A stretch of 38,548 nt of DNA, from NCBI GenBank assembly GCA_036260805.1, contig DATALZ010000003.1, forward strand, positions 1-38,548. Direction: 5' to 3'. Source of the stretch: Thermocaproicibacter sp036260805. Its GTDB lineage: Bacteria > Bacillota > Clostridia > Oscillospirales > Acutalibacteraceae. The translations under genes were made by a program, and so were the position numbers. The notes beneath the pieces are model-generated. The model had not been told where the DNA came from and did not search any database. It worked only from the letters and a program-made list of their open reading frames with translations. Numbering within the stretch: position 1 is the first letter of the stretch; each line of letters opens with the position of its first letter. Positions 25,541-33,800 of the stretch are shown here, one piece after another.

Positions 25541-26782
25541 ATGTCAGTAAGCAGAAAAACCGGGGAGATCTACTATACCGATGAGGAACTAAGGGCGGCA
25601 TTGCAAAATAGCAATGCCCTTGAGTATGCCCTTTCGCGCGGATATCACCTTATAAAAGATGGAAACGAATATCGCCTGCAGGAACATGACAGCATGGTTT
25701 TTAAGCGTAATGGTAAATGGCATTGGAATTCCCGAAATCTTCATGGAGATGCGCTGGATTTTATTCAGGCATATGAAAACAAAAGCTACAAAGAGGCGGT
25801 CTGTATCCTTGCAGGTACAATCGGACGCCCAGCTCCTGTTGGCCCGGCAAGAGATTTAAAAACTTTGCCGCCTGAAGAAAAAGGTGAATTTATCCTTCCG
25901 GAACGTGCACCAAATTACAAAAATCTTTTCGCTTATCTGATTAAAGAACGCGGGATTGATCCTGATCTTGTAAAGCACCTCGTAGAGCAGCAAAGAATCT
26001 ATCAGGGAATTACATACAATAAGCTGAAAATTGTTGGGTACAGCAAAGACGGAGTAGCACGATACAGCTATAAAGAAAGATTTAAAGAAGAGTTTACCAA
26101 TATGCCCCTTATTCGTGAAATGGTCAATAACGGCACAGCAGATTCAGTATTTCACGCAGTAGAATGCTTTTCTGTCACCGAAATGAAACAGTTGATTGAA
26201 AGTGGCAGTATCCGGGCATACCAGAATCTTTTAATGCTGGGATATGATTCCGACATTCCTCGATATGCTTCTATGCGTTCCATGAACTCATCCGGGAAGG
26301 CCGTCAAAGTCGACGTTACTGGTTCAGACAAAAGCTATCCCTTTATTTTGGAAGGATCACCAGAAAGCAATACGGTCTGCGTATTCGAAAGCCCTGTTGA
26401 AGCCATGAGTTATTGGAGTCTGTGTCGGATTACCGAAAGCAATCGGATTAATTGCGATATGATCTCGACAGGCGGAGCCGGGACGTCACTATCTCTTGAT
26501 CGATACTTAAAGGAGCATCCTGGAAAGAAATGTATTGTGGTTGGCTATAACAATGACGGTAGGAACTTTGGCCATGATATCAACGCAGGCGAAAATGGTA
26601 TGCAAAGGATTCAAAAATTATATGGAAAAGCATATACCGTTACGCAGCATCGCCCACACTTAAATGACTGGAACGATGTGCTGAAAAATTATCGACACAA
26701 CCTGGAAGGAAAAACGCCGGGTCTCAAATCCCAGCAAGCGGTTCGGTCGCAAAAGAAACGGGAAGTCGGAATTGCAATCTGA
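25541..26782 (+). CDS. DUF3991/Toprim primase-like protein
   Basis: 413 residues. The N-terminal part resembles a DnaG-like zinc-binding fold that lacks cysteines (YRLQEHDSMVFKRNGKWHWNSRNLHGDALDFIQ). The middle matches DUF3991 (LVKHLVEQQRIYQ, then GYDSDIPRYASMR). The C-terminal Toprim region has FESPVEAMSY (Glu283, Glu287) and the metal-site loop GYNNDGRN (337-339). These proteins probably prime the complementary strand after transfer. Between the two DUF3991-like motifs there is about 60 extra residues (roughly 175-235), starting with a second similar motif VGYSKDGVARYSYKE, which suggests an internal duplication. AGAGG precedes the ATG. Confidence 0.8.
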   Translation: MSVSRKTGEIYYTDEELRAALQNSNALEYALSRGYHLIKDGNEYRLQEHDSMVFKRNGKWHWNSRNLHGDALDFIQAYENKSYKEAVCILAGTIGRPAPVGPARDLKTLPPEEKGEFILPERAPNYKNLFAYLIKERGIDPDLVKHLVEQQRIYQGITYNKLKIVGYSKDGVARYSYKERFKEEFTNMPLIREMVNNGTADSVFHAVECFSVTEMKQLIESGSIRAYQNLLMLGYDSDIPRYASMRSMNSSGKAVKVDVTGSDKSYPFILEGSPESNTVCVFESPVEAMSYWSLCRITESNRINCDMISTGGAGTSLSLDRYLKEHPGKKCIVVGYNNDGRNFGHDINAGENGMQRIQKLYGKAYTVTQHRPHLNDWNDVLKNYRHNLEGKTPGLKSQQAVRSQKKREVGIAI

Positions 26783-26803
26783 TTCTCTATAGGAGATGAG
26801 AAT

Positions 26804-27052
26804 ATGACGAATATAAGATCAGGCCAAAAGGGGATATTGACGTTAGACGGTCTGACGTGCATCGACTCGGCCGAAGGAATGGCCAAGCGTGTTTTAAACG
26901 ATCTGAAGAAAAGTGGCCTGTCGAAACATGAGCTTGTAATCGCTTATAGCCTTGATTACCTAAATGGAGGCTATGAGTATCCGAACCTGATTCAATTAGG
27001 TCAGTTGCTTAAAGAAATCGTTTCGTTGTCAGAATCCGATCGGAAAGAATAA
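26804..27052 (+). CDS. Small unknown ICE protein
   Basis: 82 residues, ATG with AGGAGATGAG upstream, 21 bases after the primase-like gene, and followed by a strong terminator. The sequence is mixed alpha/beta, with GMAKRVLNDLKKSGLSKHELVIAYSL in two adjacent halves. I do not recognise it. Spacing and ribosome binding site support expression as the last gene of the operon. Confidence 0.55.
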   Translation: MTNIRSGQKGILTLDGLTCIDSAEGMAKRVLNDLKKSGLSKHELVIAYSLDYLNGGYEYPNLIQLGQLLKEIVSLSESDRKE

Positions 27053-27068
27053 AAAGCAATATGTTATA

Positions 27069-27104
27069 AGGGCGCGGAAAGCATCAGCTTCCTGCGCCCT
27101 TTCA
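27069..27104. terminator. Intrinsic terminator ending the core operon
   Basis: Stem arms AGGGCGC-GGAAGC-like (27069-27082) and GCTTCC-GCGCCCT (27087-27100) around an ATCA loop, then TTTCAAT. It follows the small ORF and precedes the winged-helix gene. Confidence 0.7.
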
Positions 27105-27124
27105 ATATTCAGGAGGAATACATA

Positions 27125-28132
27125 GTGGAATCATTCTATTTGTGCAATTCGGAAATTTTCGGCCTATCGCATTCTACAGCCGTTGTATATAACTTTCTCT
27201 GCCGGGTAAACAATGTCGTCACTGGGAAGAGCTTTTATAAACGCGCCAATATAGCGGCTAATTGCCATATCAGCGAATCGTCGGTTGTGAGGGCAATGCG
27301 CACACTTTGCGCAAAAGGTTTACTTGAGATCAGACGGCGCTTCGACAAAAACGGTCGCCAAACGTCAAACGATTACATCTTAATCGAGAATCCACAGCTC
27401 CGCTTAAAATCAGACCCGTCACCGGTTAATGAATCGAAGTCAGTAAAAACAAAAGAAAATGTACCGAAATCACCCCGCCTTTTTCCTTGCCGTTTGCCAT
27501 CAAATTGCAATTTATCCTCTAATGCAATAAAGGTTTATTCCTACCTGTCTTATCGTGCGGGGATTGTTGGACAGTGTATGCCGTCTAAGAAAGAAATCGC
27601 CAGTGATTGCTCCATTAGTCTTTCATCCGTCTGGAGGTCACTACAGGAGCTAATCAGAGCTGGTCTTATTAAAATACGACATCAAACTCGGCTTCAAACG
27701 TGCGGAAACAATGGAACAAGCGTGAACTGGTATATTCTCAAATCCGTACCGGCGACAGAGCAGGCACAAAATAACAAGGCCGATCTTCCCTCGTTTTGCA
27801 CCGGTAAAGCTGATATTGATAAAATATCAGAAATATCTTCTGCTGCGCAATCAGTTCCAAAGCCGGTAACATTCTTTTCAATTTTGCAGCATGAAAAGTG
27901 TCTTGCTTTTCACTGTTTAACAGCTTCTTTTAGCATTTTTGACACCCACCCGCATTTCAACAGCGACACCCTAAAAACTAAGTCCAGAAATAAAACTACG
28001 ATTAACCCAAGAGAAAGAAGTCTTTTACTTAGCCCTGTAATTTCGTGTGCAAAATGGGAAGCTGAACGACTAGGGAGAAATATTGTTCAGTCTGAAAAAT
28101 TGCAGTATAATATTAAACGAGATTATGTGTAA
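27125..28132 (+). CDS. Protein with two winged-helix (HTH) domains, probable element replication or regulatory protein
   Basis: 335 residues from GTG 27125 with AGGAGG 8 bases upstream. Two related winged-helix domains are visible: about 10-75 (IAANCHISESSVVRAMRTL, then GLLEIRRRF) and about 130-205 (IASDCSISLSSVWRSLQEL, then GLIKIRHQT). Both match the HTH_36 type found in replication initiators and ICE regulators. Such a gene commonly closes the conserved module of these ICEs. Residues after about 265 are encoded by DNA that is duplicated downstream of the Fic gene (29.75-29.88 kb). The final 30 residues differ between the two copies, so this C-terminus may be a post-insertion hybrid. Confidence 0.75.
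   Translation: MESFYLCNSEIFGLSHSTAVVYNFLCRVNNVVTGKSFYKRANIAANCHISESSVVRAMRTLCAKGLLEIRRRFDKNGRQTSNDYILIENPQLRLKSDPSPVNESKSVKTKENVPKSPRLFPCRLPSNCNLSSNAIKVYSYLSYRAGIVGQCMPSKKEIASDCSISLSSVWRSLQELIRAGLIKIRHQTRLQTCGNNGTSVNWYILKSVPATEQAQNNKADLPSFCTGKADIDKISEISSAAQSVPKPVTFFSILQHEKCLAFHCLTASFSIFDTHPHFNSDTLKTKSRNKTTINPRERSLLLSPVISCAKWEAERLGRNIVQSEKLQYNIKRDYV
27905..28035 (+). repeat. Direct repeat (copy 1): 3' part of the winged-helix gene
   Basis: Very similar to 29750-29878. The best part runs from TGACACCCACCC (27940) through GACACCCTAAAAACTAAGTC and on to CTTTTACTTAGC, with only a few substitutions. Includes two GACACCC motifs 24 bases apart (27941 and 27965). Confidence 0.8.
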
Positions 28133-28174
28133 AAAATGCCATATTTTATAATAAGAACTTTGGGGGTCGTAAAA

Positions 28175-29644
28175 TTGCAAAAAAGTATTTGGCGTCCAAT
28201 AGAATTTGATTCCAATTGGAATAATGTTAATACAGAAAGATTCGATAATATCCTTCCATCATGGAAGAAAAGGCGCGTTCAATTAATCAAGTACCCTGAA
28301 CAATATAAACGTTTTATTGACCAGCTAAAAAGGAAGCAAGCGATCGACACTGGTATTATTGAAAGAATGTATGATTTAAAAAGAGGTATAACCGAAACTT
28401 TTATAAAAGAGGGGTTCGTTGATTCATATCTCCAGCATGGGGATACGGATATTACCTCTAGTTTACTGATGGATTACCTTAAGGACAATTTTGAGGCAAT
28501 CGATTTTATATTTGAGTTTGTAAAAAATAGCGGTCCATTAACGGTGTGGCATATAAAAGAATTACATGGATTAATTACTCGCCATCAAGATACAACAGAC
28601 GCTATTGATCAGTTCGGAAATCATATAAAAGTTGCAATGCTTAAAGGTCAATTTAAACAGCTTCCCAATAATCCAATGAGAGACGGTATATTATATAATT
28701 ATTGTCCTCCCGAGCAGGTCGATTCTGAAATGGATAGGTTAGTTAGCATCTTCAATAATGATTTGAAAGACTCGCACATTCTGGTGAGGGCAGCTTTTCT
28801 ACATCATGCTTTTGTCCAAATACATCCGTTTCAAGATGGTAATGGACGTATTGCACGTCTTCTTGCAAGCTTTGTCCTAATAAAAGCAGATATGTTTCCT
28901 CTTTCAATAGATCGTGATGAAAGGACAAAATATATTGATGCTCTTGAAAATGCAGATGCTCATGAGTATCAACCTTTAGTTGATATTTTTGCAAATAATC
29001 AGATATCTTCAATTGAGCGAGCTCTGAATTGGAAAACTGTTGAAGAAAACACAGGCTATGAGAATGTGTTAAACATGCTAAATATAAAACTTTCCAATTA
29101 TAGAGCTATAGAAGCAGAACAGCAAGATAAACGTATTTTAGCGAATATGGCTAGCGTTTTTAACGTAGTCAAAAATCAGATGACATATTTTAAAAATGAC
29201 TTGGAGCATAAATTAAGTGCAAAAATTGATGTGGACTTTTGTCATCCTGATGGAACGGAGACTTATTATTATGCGAGACAAATTGTTGAATATGCTAAAA
29301 AGTTTGATTACTATGTCAATTTATCTTTGCATAAATGTTGGGGAAGAATGTTTATTGAAATTGATAAGACCAAGAAATATAGACTAGTTGTTTCGCTTCA
29401 TCACTATGGCTATGATAATAGTACATTTGCCATAGGTGCCTTTCTTTCTAAAGTAATTCTAGAATCTTCGGATGATCGACCAAGTGGAGAACCACGTAGG
29501 GAGTATGCAGATATTGCCTTGGGAGTTCCACCGCTTACAATGTCTTCGGACAAAGAAGTTTCTGAACTGGCATCGTCTATAAACCAACAAGTTAAAATAT
29601 CTGTTATGGCTGCACTTGCATATATAGCGAATGAGCTCGCATAA
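28175..29644 (+). CDS. Fic family protein (AMP-transferase type), ICE cargo
   Basis: 489 residues from TTG 28175, chosen because GGGGGT lies 7 bases upstream; an in-frame ATG at 28136 has no ribosome binding site. The canonical Fic motif HPFQDGNGRIAR is intact (217-228: His217, Asp221, Asn223, Arg225, Arg228). An upstream TFIKEG (75-80) fits the inhibitory [S/T]xxxE[G/N] motif, so the protein is likely a class II, self-inhibited Fic enzyme that transfers AMP from ATP to a target protein. The C-terminal 190 residues are an extra domain I do not recognise. No separate antitoxin gene is seen, in keeping with built-in inhibition. The DNA is visibly AT-richer than the core and lies between direct repeats. 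Confidence 0.85.
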   Translation: MQKSIWRPIEFDSNWNNVNTERFDNILPSWKKRRVQLIKYPEQYKRFIDQLKRKQAIDTGIIERMYDLKRGITETFIKEGFVDSYLQHGDTDITSSLLMDYLKDNFEAIDFIFEFVKNSGPLTVWHIKELHGLITRHQDTTDAIDQFGNHIKVAMLKGQFKQLPNNPMRDGILYNYCPPEQVDSEMDRLVSIFNNDLKDSHILVRAAFLHHAFVQIHPFQDGNGRIARLLASFVLIKADMFPLSIDRDERTKYIDALENADAHEYQPLVDIFANNQISSIERALNWKTVEENTGYENVLNMLNIKLSNYRAIEAEQQDKRILANMASVFNVVKNQMTYFKNDLEHKLSAKIDVDFCHPDGTETYYYARQIVEYAKKFDYYVNLSLHKCWGRMFIEIDKTKKYRLVVSLHHYGYDNSTFAIGAFLSKVILESSDDRPSGEPRREYADIALGVPPLTMSSDKEVSELASSINQQVKISVMAALAYIANELA

Positions 29645-29749
29645 GTTACTAAAGACTAATTGGTCGAATTCTAATCTGATCTAGGCTAATACGTCGGAGC
29701 TAGTCAAAAAGGGAGAAGAATACAACTGCATTCCCTTTACCATCAGGAG

Positions 29750-29940
29750 TTTGCATTGCTTAACTGTTCTTTTACATCTTTGACACCCACCCACATTTCA
29801 GCAGCGACACCCTAAAAACTAAGTCCAGAAATAAAGCTACGATTAACCCAAGAGAAAAGGGCCTTTTACTTAGCTTTGAGTCTCATGTAAGAAAAAGAAT
29901 AAATTCTGCTAGGCTTCAATAGGGGCTGCAGAGGTTCACA
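29750..29940 (+). pseudogene. Truncated second copy of the winged-helix gene 3' end
   Basis: Starting at about 29750 the DNA follows 27905-28035 with a few changes, and reads FDTHPHFSSDTLKTKSRNK in the same frame, then a different tail (SFESHVRKRINSARLQ) and TAG at about 29922. An in-frame TAA just upstream (29761-29763) and the absence of any start make it a gene remnant. Its tail may be the original C-terminus of the winged-helix protein before the Fic region was inserted. Confidence 0.6.
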
Positions 29941-30061
29941 AAATAGCAGAACTGTCGGCCTCATTTTCCTCAGGTTTAAGTGGCTTTATAACTAATGAAC
30001 TGAAAAGTTAAATCATGGATTTTAAATTACACTTTGTTAATGCCTTAACGAATAATACAGT

Positions 30062-30130
30062 GCAATGGTATATTTATAAATTTGCTTTTAATGGCGTAAT
30101 TTGCTTAGCAAATGAAAATATACCCATTGC
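30062..30130. repeat. Imperfect 69-bp inverted repeat
   Basis: Outer arms GCAATGGTATATTT (30062-30075) and AAATATACCCATTGC (about 30116-30130) match apart from one extra C; inner arms AAATTTGCT and AGCAAAT also pair. No T run or ORF. It could be a degraded terminator, a small transposon remnant or a recombination site. Confidence 0.5.
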
Positions 30131-30199
30131 TCCTATAAAATTTTGCTAGCTATATAGATCTGCTACAAACCGAATTGTATAAATATAAGTTTTACTCTA

Positions 30200-30472
30200 G
30201 TATCCAACGATGACAGTTTAGACTGGAAAGATCTTCCAGTTAATCAGATCGAACAACGCGTGCTCACGCGCGTGAAGCCAGGCTCAATCGTTTTATTCCA
30301 TAATGGAGCGAAAAACACACCGGCGGCGCTGCCAAGCGTTTTGCAGACTTTGCAGGGGCAGGGTTACAAAATTGTCCCGGTGTCGCAGCTGATTTATAAA
30401 AGCGACTACACAATTGATAATGCCGGAATGCAGATTCCAAAATCAAACAGTTTGAATGTTTCCTCAAAATAG
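30200..30472 (+). pseudogene. C-terminal fragment of a PdaB-like polysaccharide deacetylase
   Basis: The frame SNDDSLDWKDLPVNQIEQRV, RVKPGSIVLFHNGAKN and ALPSVLQTLQGQGYKIVPVSQLIY is the last third of a NodB/CE4 polysaccharide deacetylase of the PdaA/PdaB sporulation type (the LFHNG and VPVSQLI motifs are typical). The catalytic N-terminal NodB motifs are absent. The homology stops abruptly near 30195, where AT-rich DNA begins, and no ribosome binding site or proper start is present. It is therefore a 5'-truncated gene, probably cut by insertion of the mobile element or by a deletion. A good terminator follows. Confidence 0.65.
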
Positions 30473-30556
30473 ATAGTTGTATTTTTTCCCTGATTTTAAA
30501 TGAGAGTATTTTATTACGCTATTTGATAGAAGATAAATCTATTCGAGAAGCGTAAG

Positions 30557-30611
30557 AACGGCAGTAACTGCCTCCTACAGAATCTGTGGAGACAGCACTG
30601 CCGTTTTTTAT
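30557..30611. terminator. Intrinsic terminator of the truncated deacetylase gene
   Basis: Long hairpin with outer arms AACGGCAGT (30557-30565) and ACTGCCGTT (30597-30605), an inner stem CTCC-CAGA/TCTG-GGAG, then TTTTTTA. Confidence 0.8.
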
Positions 30612-30644
30612 AGATCACAAAATAACGAAAATCATGGAGCGATT

Positions 30645-30746
30645 ATGGCGGAGCAATTCCGAAGCAAATATAAAGTGCTGAGCTATGACATTAGCATCCA
30701 AAAAACCAAGCTCAAGGATTGGAATGAAATATTAAAGTATAGATAA
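30645..30746 (+). CDS. 33-codon ORF of uncertain reality
   Basis: ATG 30645 with GGAG 5 bases upstream; the peptide is MAEQFRSKYKVLSYD and continues with charged residues to KYR. It may be a gene remnant. No family is recognised. The rest of the 30473-30847 gap holds the terminator before it and an AT-rich leader of the Rhs gene. Confidence 0.2.
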   Translation: MAEQFRSKYKVLSYDISIQKTKLKDWNEILKYR

Positions 30747-30847
30747 AATCGTAGAATTTATGAAATAATTACCAACTACTTTTTGGTCTTATTTTCTTGT
30801 AATTCCCCCAGTTTTCCTGTATTTTTTATGTAGGAGGATGGTAGAAT

Positions 30848-33800
30848 ATGAAAAAATTATCAAGATTTTTAGCAGCATTATTATCAGTTACCATTTTAGT
30901 ACAAACTTTCACCATTAACTTTTGCTCGGCAAAAGAAGAAAATGCGACCTCTTCTTACAGTGAAACGCAAGATCCAATATTAAGTGAACAACAAAAAAAG
31001 GAAGCAACAATTGTTACTGAAGATGAATCGAAAAGAACTGAAAATTCAAAAACATTTTTGATGAGCGACGGTTCTTACGCTTTAGCGCTATACAAAGAAC
31101 CGGTTCATTATCAGGATGCTTCCGGCAACTGGCAAGACATTGATAACAGTCTTAGCCTTTCAAGCTCAACAAATTCTTCCGTTGATCAAGACAATAATAC
31201 AGATTCTGCCTCTTCAAATCCAGAGGCTTCTGTAGATAGCCAGGACGCTGTCAATAGTTCCAGTTCTTCAGAATCTATGATTACTGCGGAGAGTCAGAAC
31301 CACATCAATAGTTCTGATTCTGCAGAATCCAATGCTTCCATTGACAATCAGAATTCAACTGTTAATAGTGCCAGTTCTTTGGAACATGGGACTTCCGAAG
31401 ATAATCAGAGTACAGCCAGCAGTGCCAGTTCCTTAAACTCCACATCTTCTATAGATAGTCCGAGTAATAGCCTTAGCCTTGCTGATTCAAAAGCAGCTCA
31501 GGATAATCAAGAATTAGAAAACAAAGCTGCAAAAAGTAAAATTAAGTTATCTACAAAACTAAAATCCGGAAAAACCGTAACAATCAAAAAAGACGGATAT
31601 TCCTTAAAATGGGGTTTAGATGGCGCCAATACTGTTAAATCACATGTTGTAACACATGATGATTCCAACTTAGTCCAGAATCAGATCAATCAATTCTTAA
31701 CGGTTAAAAATGTTGAGAGCGAAGTAGCTTACAACAATGCGTTTACCAACGTCGATGTGCATTATATTTTACAGTCAAACGATGTCAAGGAAAATATCGT
31801 ACTCAACAATAAAGATGCACAAAACGAATTTACTGAAATATTTGATATCGGAAAGATGGCCGTTAAGCAAAGGGATAGCAAAACTATTGAATTGTTTGAC
31901 AAATCCGATAAGGACCAGAAAAAGCCGATCTACTCAATTGCTGCTCCACAAATGGAAGACGCATCCGGCATATTCAGTGACGGCGTAACTATCAAAATAG
32001 TCAGCCAAAATAAAAGCAAGCTTACAATTCAGATTCTAACTGACGAAAACTGGTTGAAAGACAGCAGTCGCGTTTATCCGGTTACTGTAGACCCTTATGT
32101 ATTTACAAGTCAGGACCCAGCTACAATCAACGACACATTTATCAGTCAGCGCCTAGGTGGTACAAACTTCGGCGGAAACGGGGCTATGTATCTGGGGAAT
32201 GAAACGGCAAATTATGGGGCCTGCCGCATTCTTGTGAAAACTCAGCTTCCATCCCTATCAAAAGGCGATATGATTGTTGGGGCAAAGCTTTACATGGTAC
32301 AATATCCGGATGGGTTCAGTTCTGTCAATTCCAGTATGGAAATTGATGCTCACGCGATGACAAGCGATTGGACTGAATCAAACGCCACCTGGAACAGCAT
32401 GAGCAGTAAATATACCGGAACGGTATTGGATTATTTTATTGGTTCAAAAAGCACTGACAACAGTTATAATACTTGGGATGTAACCAAAGTGGTGAAAGAC
32501 TGGTATAACGGCGCCACAAACTATGGCATTATGCTGAAAGCCCAGGATGAATCCGCCATGTCAAGGAATGAATATCTGGCGTCAAATAATCCCGGTTTTA
32601 ATAATTACTATCCAGGCTTAGTAATTAACTACGTAAGCAATGAAGGATTAGAGAATTACTGGGATTACCATACACAGCCGAATGGGCGTGCCGGTACTGG
32701 ACATGTCAATGATTATACCGGTAACCTTGTGTACACTTTGCCGATTATGAGTGAAACAGGAGAAAGAGCTCCGTTAAGCATCAACTTTGTATATAACGGA
32801 TATAATTCCGGGAAGCATTTTGAAGATGGAACAAAGGGAACAATCAATGGCTGGGGATGGCAGACAAATTTAAGTCAGAGAATTGATCCAATAATATATA
32901 CTTCCAATCCTACAACCACAGAGCAAAAAAGAAACAATGACTTATATAATGCCGGATTCCGCTATGTCTATCTGGATGAGGACGGTACAGAACATTATTT
33001 CAATAAGAGCAGTACAACAACCGCAGCACCAAACACCTATAAAGATGAGGATGGTTTAGGAATAACATTAACGACCAACCTCTCTCCAACAGATGAATAT
33101 TACTCACTATCCTTTAAGGATGGAACGAGAAGTACGTATACATCCAGCGGCTATGTCCGAAAAATCTATGACAGCGATAACAACTTTATTATTCTGCAAT
33201 ATAGTGGAGCTGTAATATCTACCGCCACGGACGGAGCGGGACGTGTTACCAAATTTACCTGTGATGCCAGTTCTCATGCAATCACGGGCATTGAGCAACC
33301 AGACGGAAATAAAATCACATTTTCATATAATAGCGGTTATTTAACTACTGTTTATTTTGCTGACGGGAAGAATGCTTCTTTCCTTTATGATACTGATGAT
33401 TCCGAGCATAAAATGAGGCAAGCTACCGATACGGATGGATCATATATTCGTTATGATTATTATGGTAGTTCCTATGCCTGTGTATCAAACCGGGTATACG
33501 CAACCGCAGAATATTCAGCGGATAAAGTACAGGGGAACTACGGATATTTTTCCTATAATCATGACAATTCCACAACATTTACTTATGTAAAATCCGGAGT
33601 GACTACAAAAGAAACGGAAACATTTGATAATCTGGGCAGAACCGTTTCCATTTTGAATGCCGACGGTTCTGCCTCAAAAAAGTCCTATACTTCAACCGAT
33701 ACAAAAGATGGTTCTGCAAATAAAATGACCGACGCGTCTTCTACCACAGCCACTGTGGATAATCTGTTGTTGGATCATAACGCAGAACTAGATAATGGTA

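Larger units (their letters stand above)
29645..30199. other. Intergenic stretch: repeat remnant, long inverted repeat, no gene
   Basis: No convincing gene. It holds the second, truncated copy of the winged-helix 3' end (29750-29940 with its own tail and TAG) and an AT-rich stretch with an imperfect 69-bp inverted repeat (30062-30130). It probably contains the right-hand junction of the mobile element or of its last cargo insertion. Confidence 0.6.

Noticed and set aside
28136..28174. ATG 28136 as start of the Fic protein
   Set aside because: There is no ribosome binding site, whereas TTG 28175 has GGGGGT at good spacing and starts right before the family-like N-terminus.
28752..29012. Antisense frame opposite the Fic motif, considered as an antitoxin
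   Set aside because: It is a His/Gln/Leu-rich mirror of the coding frame with no RBS; inhibition is better explained by the internal TFIKEG motif.
30797..30825. TTGTAA-17-TATTTT as promoter of the Rhs gene
   Set aside because: Only 4/6 matches in each box, and transcription would begin in or just before the RBS, leaving almost no leader.
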